Origin: Cyrtodaria siliqua
Lineage: Eukaryota; Mollusca; Bivalvia; Adapedonta; Hiatellidae
NCBI GenBank assembly: GCA_037043455.1
Contig: JAWPHD010010332.1
Coordinates: 30,778 to 94,777 of the forward strand
Direction: 5' to 3'
DNA length: 64,000 nucleotides
Below the pieces are notes generated by a model. That model was not told the origin of the DNA and made no database searches. It saw only the letters and a list, made by a program, of their open reading frames with translations. Position numbers and translations under genes: made by a program. This document shows positions 32,310-44,699 of the stretch, piece by piece (within the stretch, counting starts at the first letter, position 1; each line of letters opens with the position of its first letter).

Positions 32310-33900
32310 GGAAAAATGAATTTATCGTTGATTTCTGAAATACATTCGTAGTACAGTGACCCGTTTTATGGAACATCTTACGACGATTTTGCTCAAATTA
32401 TTAAAGTTATTGCTATAAGAAAAGTTCATAAACATGTTTTTTAACTATCTAATACATATATTGTTCATTCAAAATGTACACCCTTAATTGTTTCTTCAAA
32501 TGCTTTTAAGAACAATGATGAAAGGTATTTTATTTTGACTTGAAACTACAGCATATTATATTCATTTTAAAGTGAGGAAACCTTCTTCCAAACCCATCTT
32601 CGTGTGAAACACGGAATCAGAGATCGATAAGACGCTAATTAAATTAAAGCAATTGTCCTTCATCAAAAATCACTGAAAAAGAATCATAAATAAGTATTTA
32701 AACAAATATAATTGAAGTGAAAAAAATGGTGTATAAAACGTACATTACATATGTTTGATAATGTATGTATGACATGTATGAACTGAAAGAGACATTTGTA
32801 AAAAACACTCGGTCTACATTTGGAATCACACCTATAGTTTTTCGATGAAAATCTTAACATTGTGTTATCCGGAAGTCAGCGGGATAGAAAATAGTTCACT
32901 GTTGCTGTATTCTAAACAGTATGGCCGTTAGCCACACGTGTGAAATGAAAGATCTGCATTGCATGTTTGTTACTATAATAAAGATGAAGTTTATATCAGC
33001 GATTCCATATAAATAAAATATATATAGATCTATCTGTAAAACTGATGATAATGTTGGGTTTGACTTTTAAAGGATTTTGGAGGGAATCTGCAGGGGTCTA
33101 GGGCGCCGCCATATTAGTATGACACAGCCAGTATAAATTCGAAATATGATTCTATGGAATTTATCGAGCTGTTGCGAATACTAAGAGATCATTTCTAACG
33201 GTTTCTCACACAGCAATGAGCAACGATGTGTCAGTATCCAAGGGTATGAAACAATGCAATGTTCATCAACATTCACTGAAAACCAGAATCGTTTTTAAAA
33301 TCGTTTTAGCTGAAACAAAAAATACAATGTGGTGTAAAAAAGTTTAGAAAGATCATTTTCTTGTATGAGTTTGGCGCATTATAAGTGTTGCGCATGTGCA
33401 TTACTGTGTCAGAAATAAGTCCACACACATACGAGGCTTTATGATTTGGGTATAACAAATGCAAAATATACATGAACCGATTTTCAAAAATCAGTTGAGC
33501 AGTATAAACAATATTTTGGAAGTTATGAAATTTTGCCTTATATATGTACTTGCCCAGTTTCATTATTTCCGGATTCAATTAGATATTCACACTGCTGACA
33601 TGTTGAAAACAAGTATACTCAAACATTGATATTTTTTGTAATTGATAGGGATAGTGGACTAGAAGATTTTCATGTGTCTAGAGTAAAATATATTTTTACT
33701 TTTTTTGTAATGGATAAAAGGATGCATGTTAGAATAATTAAATGTCCTAGCCACTGTGATGCTATGAAGTGTTTTGTTATGCGTAAAATATAACAGTAAT
33801 TGAGTGTATCAATACTTTGCACGTCACAGATGCTATTTGTATTTGTAACCCTGAATGAAATGGGGTTAACACTCATATTAGGTTATATTGGGAATGCAAT
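32310..33900. other. Intergenic DNA, nothing recognised
   Basis: No gene or repeat that I can support. Confidence 0.45.
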
Positions 33901-33907
33901 TTCAGAT

Positions 33908-34055
33908 GGAGATGCCATGAAGGGTGAAGGTTCCCATCAAACATGCCTCCGCAAAGGAGCGAACCCATGCGGGGCAGAGTATTTGAGATGTAGGATGAAG
34001 CTTCCTATCATGCATGCCTCGGGAGCGAACCAATTGGGGCAGAGGCCTGTGACTC
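33908..34055 (+). repeat. Two diverged direct repeats of about 70 bp
   Basis: GGTTCCCATCAAACATGCCT...GGAGCGAACCCATGCGGGGC recurs as GCTTCCTATCATGCATGCCT...GGAGCGAACCAATTGGGGC. It is more GC-rich than its surroundings. The family was not identified. Confidence 0.6.
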
Positions 34056-34084
34056 CAAAGCCATGTCCATATCCACTGGGTTAG

Positions 34085-35445
34085 CGAGGCCTCTCTTTTG
34101 TAACCAAGCTTGTATACATATGTAAATACATGTAAATAGCTTTTTATAGAGTGTGAGGCGTTTAGTCCAAAACACAAATTTTATATTAACGTACAAAGTT
34201 ATTTTGGAAAAATAATAATAGTGATGGATATGCATGTTTTACAAGTGTAGTAATATTAGTGATACAGCTGAAACCACCAGTTGTGCAAAGTTTGTACCAA
34301 TCATTTTCGTACAAGGGATGTCTGATAGTTAGCTAAATCTATGGATTATCCCACTAGTAACACAATAGTCTTCCATCACAATCATCATAAATAACATATA
34401 TACCTTGGTGTTTTCAACAAATAATTGCTTCTCGGAAATGTGGGCATTGCAAGTTCATGAAAGGTTATATACATTATGAACAACCAAAACAATGTGTCAG
34501 AGTGTACATTTACCGCATTGAATATGTAACAGGTTTTTATAGAAAGCATGGAATCTCAATTATAAAAATAACTGCAATACAAATTTTAACACACATGCTT
34601 TTAAAATATCGATAAAGGTTATAATAATCCGATATGTCCATGTCTGAACTTAGAAATGTGTAATATGCATTTTTTTTAAATTTGTTGATTTTCAAGATTT
34701 TAGCGAAAATTAACAAGAATTTCAACTATGAAAATGACTAAATTTACGAAAGCTTCTAGTTCAAAACATTAACTGCAGGCATTTTTGTGACTTCCTCCGC
34801 TATAAAAAACAAGTTTCATAAGTTTCTCAAAAGAAAAGATAGAAAAATATATAACTTAAAATTTAGGGGCAAAACAGACACATTTGCAAATAATGATAAA
34901 AATAATATATTTGTTCACCAAAGACATATTTATAAGGTTTATGATATACATATATGATATACATCAACAATAACTGTTCATGTTTTTATATCACAAAATT
35001 TGATTAAAATATTTTGTTGGTTAATTTATAAAATTATCAGTAACATACGAGCACATTTTCCTATTATCTGTCAATGTTTTAATATTGCGATAAAAAATCG
35101 AGCTTTTAATTCACCGTCTATGTTTTTGTCTGAAATAAAACATACGATCATATTTAAATTATAAACACAGGTTTAAACAATTATGATATGCATTTAGTGC
35201 AATTACGGCAACAGCAACATATAGGTTTAAAATTAGAAAATAGTGAAGACCTTATTCAAAATGTAATTTAAAAAGAACCACGTGAAATTGGATATTATTT
35301 TTAAATGCATACTTTCTAAATGACAGTTTCACATCATTAAATCAGGTATTTTTTATGACAATCACTTCCGCTGAAAAAATCCATCTTAAACAAAAGTGTT
35401 CATTTATAATTTGTACACCTCTCGTAATATTTGGTGATGTGAACA
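34085..35445. other. Intergenic DNA, nothing recognised
   Basis: Strongly AT-rich; no supportable feature. Confidence 0.45.
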
Positions 35446-35451
35446 AAAGCT

Positions 35452-36125
35452 CCTACAACTTCGACATGTGTATAGTCTAGGCATATCACAATCCTCATTT
35501 TATGGAGATGTGGTCTATAAACTTCATAAGTTAAAGGGGTCTGACGGGTTTCCTGACAGCTTTACAAATTTAATCAGGAAGTTCGTCAGAAAAGGATATA
35601 ACCCTGTGGTTTTACAGCGCACTGCATGTTTAGTGATTGACCCCTCTACAGTCGGTCATTACGCTTCACTTTTCACGTGTGCGATGACTGTAATACCTCT
35701 TGGGACTCTATGATTGTACCTACTGAAACCCCAACAAAGGGAGGTGGGTGCATGAGCTTTGTCCCTCGGGTTTTCTGGTCGTACGCTAGATTGGTTTTCT
35801 CTTTAGCTGCAACTACTATGGTTGTTCAGTACGATTCTGGATACATCCCGAGATATTTATTATTTTGTATGTGTTTCTTTAGTTAGTTTCTCAGGATGAG
35901 TTTCTCAGGATGTGGACTTTATTGTTAGAGAATTCCTTTTGATGGGTTGTAGTTTTGTTTACACTGTCTTATCTATTTGGGCGTTGAAGACAGGATAATT
36001 GCGAGGATTATGCGCATATAAAATCGATTCAAGCTAACCAGTGGGCCTTATTGCCTACTGATCGTTCCAAGTCGGTAACCCTGTCTTCACCACCATTTCT
36101 GTTGTTTTTTGTCTCTTTCTTTGTA
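35452..36125 (+). mobile_element. PLE fragment of a divergent subfamily
   Basis: The frame at 35468-35713 encodes FYGDVVYKLHKLKGSDGF, FVRKGYNPVVLQRTACLV and DPSTVGHYASLF, the RT C-terminal end. It differs at many residues from the other copies and ends with a different C-terminus. A 3' tail with a ...CCTACTGATCGTTCCAAG motif follows to about 36125. No SECIS core is evident here. Confidence 0.75.
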
Positions 36126-36129
36126 TTTT

Positions 36130-36970
36130 CAAGTCCTTGTTTGCAGTACAGCGTGGACCTACGATGCCATTGCGCTCGGACGCTGTGGTTTCTATAGGAC
36201 CCTATATTTCGTTTTTGCGCAAAATTTCAAAATTGCATTTCATACAGTTACTTTGAACGTGTTTTTAAAGCGTATCATACAGTTTCGGGTGATATTTTTC
36301 ATTAAAATGTAATTATCACACATAAAGATTGAACACAGATTGCACCATACCATATATGCTATTTAACTGATTATAAACCCTGTTGTAATGATTTCTTGAA
36401 CAATATTTCCGCCACATATTCAATGAAGAGTATACAATATGTGTATCAAAAGGTCATAAATACATATGTATGTAATTACATCATGTTTTTCCTTCATTAT
36501 TTTATATATAAAATTTCCAAATGATGTAAACATGATCCATGGTCGTAACCATTGTAATTAGACATTTATTCAACGGACATTTTGTTTGCTACAGACCTTA
36601 AAACTGAGCATCTAACTAAATTATACTATAAAACATTTGAACATATGCATATATAGGATAATATCACTTCAAGCAGATTATGTATATTTAAAATACATCT
36701 TAACAATGATTCCTGAACATAATGCATTTTTCAACAGTATACGCCTGATGACTTTTTTGGGGCACATCCTTGCATCTTGCTCTATGGAAAACCAATATAC
36801 CTTATCATTGTATAATTCATTTTCCTACTTCTTTAGCTTAAAGGCCTGTACTAGGACTGTATTACAGAAATCAACGATATTATTAATTTTTTCAACATTT
36901 TGCCACAAAATCTCACAATGTGAACTTTCACATTAACTTACGATACAATGAAACATTTTGCCCCAAAATC
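36130..36970. other. Intergenic DNA, nothing recognised
   Basis: No supportable feature. Confidence 0.45.
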
Positions 36971-36980
36971 TCACAATGTG

Positions 36981-37055
36981 CCAGGTTCTAGGGTGCACCG
37001 AATCAGACTGAATCTTAGCATATGGTCATCCAAATCAAGCGGGACAGTAAGCTAA
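36981..37055 (-). mobile_element. Small PLE 3' tail fragment
   Basis: CCAGGTTCTAGGGTGCACCG and a degraded GGACAGTAAG match the reverse-orientation PLE tails at 51270-51330 and 54420-54480. Confidence 0.5.
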
Positions 37056-37437
37056 ATTTATAGGAAAGTAAATAAAACTCAAATGAAAATAGCGAATGGT
37101 AGTTGCTTCCTGAAGCATGCTGTGGAATTTTGGACACTCAGTATATTAGTTCGCTACTGTCAAATCAGTACGCTACTATCGATGAAATTTGCTTCATTTT
37201 GTTTATTCATATAATTGACAATGACGTTAATGATGTCTTTTTTACTAGTTCCAAGAATGGAACAAATCCCTAAGGAGAGTATGAAATCTGCACCTAATAT
37301 GGATACAAAACAGATTTTAATGATGTTTTTTGAGTTTGATGAAAGGATTAATAATTACTAAATCATAATGTACTGCCAATAGGCATGTATCCTAGGTTTT
37401 CAGAAGTGCTGTATCTGAAGGCTGATATACAAGTCGA

Positions 37438-37475
37438 ACGCAATATAACATTCAAGGACCACAGTCAGCTACACT
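37438..37475 (-). mobile_element. Tiny PLE tail fragment
   Basis: ACATTCAAGGACCACAGTCAG resembles the tail sequence at 47690-47715. Confidence 0.45.
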
Positions 37476-37509
37476 CAGTACATTTGAAAAGGAAAAACTT
37501 TGTTTTTGA

Positions 37510-37745
37510 ATTTCTACAGATGTAATCTCGCGTTTTTTTTTCATTGTATAATACGGCGAGAATTACGCGAGATTTATTTCGCATTCTCGCGATCTCGTCC
37601 AAATGAAAACGTGATAAAATCGCGAGGTTTGCACGAAGTTCGGCTTGCAAACCTCGCGTTTTTTTCAATGTAGAATAGGACGAGAATGCGAAATTTATTT
37701 CGCAATCTCGCAATCTCGCGAAATTGAAAACGCGAGATTGCGATG
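37510..37745. repeat. CpG-rich inverted/tandem repeat
   Basis: Segments built from CTCGCGTTTTTTTTC, CGAGAATGCGAAATTTATTT, CGCAATCTCGC and GCAAACCTCGCG recur in both orientations. They are far richer in CG than the flanks. It lies just upstream of the long PLE copy. Confidence 0.7.
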
Positions 37746-37799
37746 GCCCTAACAGAATTCCGTATATTGGCCCTTATTTCGCTTTTCACAGAATGGTAT

Positions 37800-40700
37800 T
37801 ACTCTCCATAAAAACAAATATGAGTCTTTTAGCTAAAACTTTAAAAATAAATCTTTCACCTCTTTGGTTACACTCTGCGTCATCAATACAAATTCCACAA
37901 AATAACTCTTCATTTCTTAGAACTAAACCACCTTTTAATCTTCATTCGGCAACCTCGTTTCATGTTCCTTCTAATAATATTACTAGGATTTTTAATAATG
38001 GCTCAAAAGTTTCCGTAACTCCTCTAGGAGCACCAGTTTTGAGGAAATACCATATAAAGTCTCCTTTCAGAAATCATTTTGTTCATTCAAGGGTGTTTCC
38101 CTCTATTTATAGGTGCAATACTAAGAGGTGCAGTTGTTGCAATTATTTATCGTGCAAGTCCACCATTTAATCAGCTGTTAATGGTAGATTGTTTAATGTA
38201 TGTCTAGCTTCAAATGTTGATTGAGGTACTACTCACGTCATTTATGTTCTGGCTTGAAATGCACCACTTTGCGGTATACAATATGTTGGACAAACAGGTC
38301 GATCCTTAAAAGTTCGATTTCGTGAAAACAAATATAATGCATGTAATCCTAAAATGTTAAAAAATTACTTGTACCAACACTTTCGTCGGTGAGGTCATAA
38401 TTCTAATTACATAACTGTTCAACCGGTTGAATATTTATTTTTTGAAAATGATGCTACGAAAAGCTTCAAAATAAAAGCTAGACATAATTCAGAACTTAAG
38501 TGTATGAAAAACTTACAAACACCTTATCCACTCGGCCTTAATGACAATATTTATCAAGAAGGAAATATTTCTAAAGATCCTAATATTGACATTTTTTCTA
38601 TATTTTCTATTCGAAAGCGTAAATCTAGGTCTCATGGTCTTAGGCGAAATGGTAACATCAAACGCAAATCGCGTGTAATTATTTCTGTCGCTGATTTACA
38701 TACTACTTTAAACAGTCTTGAAAGCACTCTATGCTTTCACGGTTTACCTCTTTGTCTATTTCTTCACTAAAGTTGATCGACGAGGAAGCCGACAAAATTT
38801 TCATTCGTACAGATCCCTTGTTTAACACTGCTTCCATAGTAAAAGCTACACACAACATGTTCTCCGACCCCATATTGACAAGGAGTCTGATCACGTCACG
38901 CATTTTCTGAAACTACTATATATTAATAAATGTATTGATTTCATTGACATGCCTAGTATTTTTCGGGATACTCATGTAGTTGATTTTATCCCAAAATATT
39001 TCAAAAATTGCGAAAGTCCTGTAATTTGTTATAACTATAAAAATCCTATTAGACATATTATTTTCAACTACAACAAAATAGTTTCTGACCTTGATATAGT
39101 ACATAATACTCCTAAGGAATGTGAATGCAACACATCAAAATTTTGCCATGCTCCAGCAGGTCATGTCATCACTGGTAATTTTGATATTGTTGATAAACGT
39201 ATTCGGCATTTGTTTTCGAAAGGTCCTAAATATAGATTACCTTCAACTATTGATTCTAATCGCCCACTCCATTGAAGATTTTAGTATAAAATGGTGTCGT
39301 AGAGAACATGCGGACACAAACTCGCTTTCTACTTGGAAAAAGTCTATTCTTAAAATTATAGATACACGTATTAACCTTATAATGCTAACCCCTCTTTACT
39401 ACCTCCGAGACCTAGGTTTCCCTTTCGTAATCTAAAATCGGGAATTCATGAATTTCATAATAAATTTGTTTAAGTTCCTGCAGATAAAGCAGCTAATAAT
39501 GTAATTATTGTTTGACGCCTACATTACGTCAATGTTTTATCTCTGGAACTCGGCAGCACCAATTCGTATACTCCAGTTAATTCTACTGAGGATGATGTTG
39601 TTTCAGCACATATCACTCGGTGCACTACTTTCAAGGCTGGTGTAAACTATAAGCAAAATAAACTGCCTACTATGTACTGGATTCCTAAATTACATAAAAA
39701 TCCGTATAAGGCTCGCTTTATTTCTTATTCTAGTGCCTGCACCACAACAAGCATCTCCAAACTGTTAACTTCTTGTCTTACTGCCGTTAAAGATCACGTT
39801 AAACTATATTGTGATAAGACTTATGAAAACTCTGGGATTAATTTATTTTGGTCTATAAAACATTCAGGAGACGTTCTTGATAAAATTTTCAATAAAGGTC
39901 AAGTTTCATCAATAAATACTTATGACTTCTCTACACTTTATACAACCATACCACATCATCTTATTAAAGACAAGCTAATATCTCTTATTCAAAAAACATT
40001 CGCTAGATTAAATACTACATTTTTGGCATGTAATAATATTAAAGCGTTTTTCACTAACGGCAGTTTAGACAATTATACTATGTGGACTTGCTATGAAGTT
40101 TGTGAAGCACTCATCTTCCTATTAAATAATATTTTCGTCAGGTATGGTACCACCATTTATAGACAAATTGTTGGTATCCCTATGGGTACGAACTGTGCAC
40201 CACTTGCCGCAGATTAGTTTTTATTTTGCTATGAAAGGGATTTCATGTTGAGTCTTTCACCAGATACCCAGGCAGATGTTATTGAAGCTTTTAATGACAC
40301 CTCTCGGTATCTGGATGACATACTGAACATTGACAACCCTTTCTTTCCAACTATGGTTCATATTATTTATCCTAAAGAACTTCGGCTTAATAAAGAAAAT
40401 ATATCTGATAATAACGCTTCTTTCCTTGATTTAGATCTCTCGATTGAAAATGGTAAAATAATTAGCAACATCTATAACAAGAGAGATGTTATTAATTTTG
40501 ACATTGTTAATTATCCCCACCTGGATGGGGATGTTCCCCGAGCAACTTCTTATGGGGTGTATCGGTCTCAACTTATTCGTTTTGCTAGAGCTTGTACTCG
40601 AGTTGAGGACTTTAATATTCGTAATCTTTGTATAACTAAAAGGTTACTCAGTCAGGGTTACCGCTACCATAAACTTCGTAAAACCTTTGCAAAATTTTAT

Positions 40701-41005
40701 TGTCGTAACCCTGATCTTCTTTACAAATATAAATGTAATTTAAGAACTCTTCTGCGAGAAGAACTATCACAACCTGACTTCTATGGTGATGTGATTTATA
40801 AACTTCGTAAGATTCTTGGTCATGATAACTTTCATACTATCTTTGTTAAACTTGTTAAAAAGTTTATCAAAAGAGTTATGACCCTATCATTTTGCAACGA
40901 ACTGCATGCTTGGTGGTGGACCCTTTTACAGTTCGCCACTATGCTTTCCTCTTTAATTGTACGATGACCGGACAGGCTGTGGACCCTATGATGACGCCTA
41001 CCTAA
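37800..41005 (+). pseudogene. PLE polyprotein: GIY-YIG endonuclease plus reverse transcriptase
   Basis: Met at about 37821 (MSLLAKTLKINLSPLW) starts the frame. The Cys cluster CNTKRCSCCNYLSC lies at 38115-38156 and a TAA at 38168. The GIY-YIG-like segment CGIQYVGQTGRSLKVRF lies at 38270-38321, with in-frame TGA codons at 38222, 38255 and 38390. The CxC linker is KECECNTSKFC (about 39115). RT motifs include STLYTTIPHHL, IVGIPMGTNCAPL (near 40170), with a TAG at 40215, and SRYLDDILNIDNP (near 40305). Frame breaks lie near 38770, 39270 and 40880. The C-terminal part ends at the TAA at 41003. Canonical activity is target-primed reverse transcription. Confidence 0.85.
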
Positions 41006-41041
41006 AGCCCATTGGGACGGTGGTGTTTGATGTTGTCCATG
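40978..41041 (+). promoter_or_regulatory. SECIS-like stem-loop at the 3' end of the PLE frame
   Basis: Helix I is TGTGGAC / GTCCATG, seven pairs including two wobbles. The core quartet is ATGA (40988-40991) against TGAT (41028-41031). Helix II is ACGCCTACC / GGTGGTGT. AAA (41004-41006) precedes the mini-helix CCC-ATT-GGG. Twelve bases separate ATGA from AAA, typical of form II SECIS elements. The TAA stop of the RT frame lies in the upper loop, which is unusual. Confidence 0.65.
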
Positions 41042-41519
41042 ATCTTTCTTGTCGTGCCCTAATGGTGTATTCTCTTACTGCTCTGGCTTCTGCCAAGTCA
41101 TTGAGTACCTTCATTGTGGCTTTCTAGGCTTTTTTTTTTGTATTATATTTACACGAGCATATTTGTGTTTTACTTATATTGCCTATTGATGCTGCCTTAT
41201 TGGTTAGAGATTAGATCATGGCGGGGATTTCTTTATTTAGACTGTCCTGTTTTAATGGGATGACAGTAGGGTAAGTGTGAGGTTTGGTGCACCCTAGAAC
41301 TGGTTTAAACCCCCAGTGACCTACTTTGCCACTGACCGTTCCAAGGCGGTAGCCCTATTGTCAACCCTTTTGTGTTTGTGATGTCGTTTGTATTTTTTAT
41401 TACTTTTGCCTTTTCGTTTGTCTGCTTGCGTGTTTGTTTTTGTGTTTTGTGGTTGACTGTCGTCCTTGAATGCTGCTTTCCCTGTCCGATATTTTTATCC
41501 TTCTTTGTAGGTTAATTTG

Positions 41520-42770
41520 TAGGTCAATACCTGACTTTATGGACACGATTTTGGAGTGTTAATTTGTTTATCGCTCTACCAAATTTGAAATCATGAACCA
41601 GTCATACAACCGATAACTGAAAATTAACATTTATCATTGTCCTTTAAACGTAACCACTAACGCCACTTTCCATTAAAAACTTATATGTTATTGATGTAAG
41701 CGGTTAGTGAGAGTGAGAGTGTAGCATATACATGTATTTCTATAGATTCATGGTTACAAAAATGGGGAAATAAACTGATCAAATGTAAATATTACTATCC
41801 GTTCTAACACAGAACAAACACATTTAATTTCCTAGTGTATATCCTGTTTATGAAGTCGCTTATGTCACTATTTATATGAAATATACACAAGTCATGTGTT
41901 TATCAAATTATTTTTTTTTGTATTTTAACGGATTATAATGTTTAATCACATAACGTCCATTGTTAACAGTGTCGAACACCCATTCAGGTGGGAGGCAGAG
42001 TGGTTATTTAGCTCCGCCGTCTAATTATCATAGCAACACATGACAATTTTAAGTAGTACGTCATTTTCCGTCAACGTCAAAAAAAAGTAAAACAGCCGCC
42101 ATTTTCTTTTTTTTTAAACGCGTAATCTGGAAGATTGTAACAAGTTTAAATGATTACAATTTCTGTTCCCCTTTATGTTTCTTCATCTTCAGCTGTATTG
42201 ACTTTTAGATGCTTTACTGCGCGAGAAATTGCGAGATTCACTCATTTAAAATTTCGAAGCGAGGGGAAATAACTCGTAAGAGATGCCATTGTTAAACTGC
42301 GTTTAAAAATGGTAACACTTGTGTTCTTTTCTAATGAAATACAAGGAAATACTAAAAACATGTTGTTTAAGCTTAAATAGTACATGACGTGTACTACATG
42401 TTACGAACATCATGGTATTTCTTTATCAAAATTACACGCTAAAACGATAACATTTTCGACTTGGCACGTCTACAGGTGCGTATTCGGTATTCGGTGAAGG
42501 GGCTCACACTAAAGTCTGAAAAGTTGTCTGTAGCCTATATTTAAAAAGGTTGAACGCTGATCAACTTCTCGGTGTGTATTTTGATGGCCAATCTGGAATT
42601 ATGGAACTAAACTGGCCACCCACTGGTGTGTTTTTTATTGGCGAGCATCACCATAAGCAGCCATATTTAACATCAAAATAATAAAACAAAGCTGCAGTCC
42701 AATTTATTTGGTTACTCCTCACCGGCTCCTCCAGCCCGTCACCACCACCATCACCCACCCCACCCATAAC
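41520..42770. other. Intergenic DNA, nothing recognised
   Basis: No supportable gene or repeat. Confidence 0.45.
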
Positions 42771-42774
42771 AAAA

Positions 42775-43012
42775 ATAAAAAGGCGGATCTGGTCAGGGTA
42801 GGTGTCTCATATATTGGAATCTGGGAAACCTCCCTGCTCGGAGAATAGACTTCGACATATAAACTTCGGTTAGGAGGATGTTTGTCCCCTTACGATGGAC
42901 GAGGCTAATTGGAAATGACGACCACACTGAGGAAACACAGTGGCGCCGTTGAGTCTTGAACCCGGATCCTGTGCTTTTAAGTGCACCGCACTGTCCACTA
43001 CATCGACACTTG
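42775..43012 (-). repeat. tRNA-derived SINE (family of 63258)
   Basis: On the minus strand, an A-box region TGTAGTGGACAGTGCGGTGC and a B-box GATCCGGGTTCAAGAC start the copy. The body shares TTAGCCTCGTCCATCG and a GGGGAC block with the copies at 63258 and 59945. Confidence 0.7.
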
Positions 43013-43149
43013 ACAAAACAAATATAACGGCTTAATATGTCAAACTTGTATAGACATGGAAATATCAGTTTCCAGACTGTAATTAATGGAAAGCGGTCAC
43101 CAAGTCGACCTTGAACTAGAAGTGTGTCCATCATACATGAACACTTGCT

Positions 43150-43400
43150 TCGCCTGCTGACAGTGCTGTTTGCTTATTTCCAAGGTTAGGTTGCAGGTAA
43201 GGCTGATACATAGGGCATAACTCTGCCAAAATGAAAGGCAGAGGTATTGCACATGTGTAACAACATTCCTTGAGATGAAGATGTGTGTGAAGTTTCATGA
43301 ACATAATAACATACTTTTAAATTGATGGCCAAGGTTAGGTTGCAGCTTAAAGCATGACGGACGGACGACGACGGACACAGTGATCGATAAGTGTCTGCCA
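43150..43400 (-). repeat. Bivalve-type dispersed repeat ending in GACGGACGGACGACGACGG
   Basis: Two CCAAGGTTAGGTTGCAG segments (about 43180 and 43330) bracket a stretch with GGGCATAACTCTGCCAAAAT. The CGACGGAC simple tail follows. There is no gene. Confidence 0.5.
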
Positions 43401-43849
43401 TCCTAAGCAGCTGACACAAAAATAAGTGTTCAGTTCTCATATAAATATATCCGTCATGCAGATTAGGCAGGGACCCAAGCCTAAAAAAAACGAAAACGTT
43501 TACCCGGAAAGATATCCTGATTTTTTAAGTATTAACAGATGGGGCTCTTGTACATATGAAACCACTGTATGGACTTCTGGGATACTTTGCATTTCGTAAC
43601 AGCATCGCGATTTCTACGGTAACCCATTCGTACCAAGCCATTATATGAAAATCGCTGAACAAACAGTCAAAGGAAAATAAAAACAAATGCACACGTTCTT
43701 TTAGGCAAATACAGTTCCAGTATTTGAAACCTATATGTGTATATGAAATATCAAACTACAGAATCATGACCTGATTACGTTACACTTTACTAATTTTAAC
43801 AAGAGTTATTTTATTAATTTTGTTCTGTCCTGTGCCAGGGATAATACGA

Positions 43850-44640
43850 ATTTCTTGTGTTCACAATAACTGCAGTAAACAGTTTCCGATTTCAATAAAA
43901 TGTTGTATGGTGTTAGGCCTTATACCTACAAGGCATTTCACAAGTTCAATACTGTGTAAAACTGGCACTTGCTTTAAAGAGTTATTACCCTTGGTTACTG
44001 AAAGAATAGGCATATTTTAGCTTGAGTACATACATTACTTTAGTAAACGGATTCCGATCTTCACATTATTTAGTATGAGACTTTATATAAATATGAACTT
44101 TGACAAGATAACAATGAGCAGAATTGAAACCTGCCTTACAGAGTTATTGCCCTTGTTATTGCGAAAATGCAAATTTCAGCTTTCGTACACAATACATTAA
44201 GTAAATTGGTTTCGAATTTCACACAGTTTGCCGTGTAACTTTATACGAAACGGATTTCAGACAGGGTAGACAAGTATCAAGTTATTGCTCTAAATTGCTC
44301 GAAAAATACGATCGTCTGATTGTTTCCTACTTTCCTTTGAAATGTCATCAATTGCTGTGTAATATTCTTATTGGACAAAGAGGATATCGTCCTCTGACTA
44401 AGGAGTCTGATTGTTTTCACGATGATTGTAATAAATAGCATTTGATTTTCCATGCTTTGGTAATATTATTAAGGTATCGGTTTTGTTTGACAATGAGAAC
44501 TATTGAGGAATGGTTTACAAAGTTATCACCTTTGATGTTTGCAAATATGTTTAAGTTTCAGACTGAGTATACAGCAACTTCAGTAGACGAGTTTTCATTC
44601 TCACTAATATTTAGTTGAAGGTTTTTGGACAATCACACCA
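43850..44640 (+). repeat. Diverged tandem array, unit about 160-190 bp
   Basis: GAGTTATTGCCCTTG-like, AGTAAACGGATTCCGAT-like and TATGAGACTTTATA-like segments recur three to four times with spacing of about 160-190 bp. Decay is strong. Confidence 0.65.
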
Positions 44641-44699
44641 CGTAGTTGTTTTCGAAGCATTTATTTTCATATAAGTTAATATTTTTACACATATAGAAC

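Larger units (their letters stand above)
37790..41517 (+). mobile_element. Near-complete Penelope-like element, Naiad-like
   Basis: Domain order is Cys-rich N-terminus, GIY-YIG-like endonuclease, CxC linker, reverse transcriptase, 3' tail. This N-terminal endonuclease order and the CxC linker match the published Naiad clade rather than canonical PLEs, whose endonuclease is C-terminal. The reading frame has frameshifts and stops, so it is a dead copy, but it is the longest in the window. The 5' end was placed by similarity of gene content and is approximate. Confidence 0.85.

Noticed and set aside
38390..38392. Third in-frame TGA as a certain selenocysteine codon
   Set aside because: The other PLE copy has TCA here, so a simple mutation is as likely; kept only as a weak part of the selenocysteine finding.
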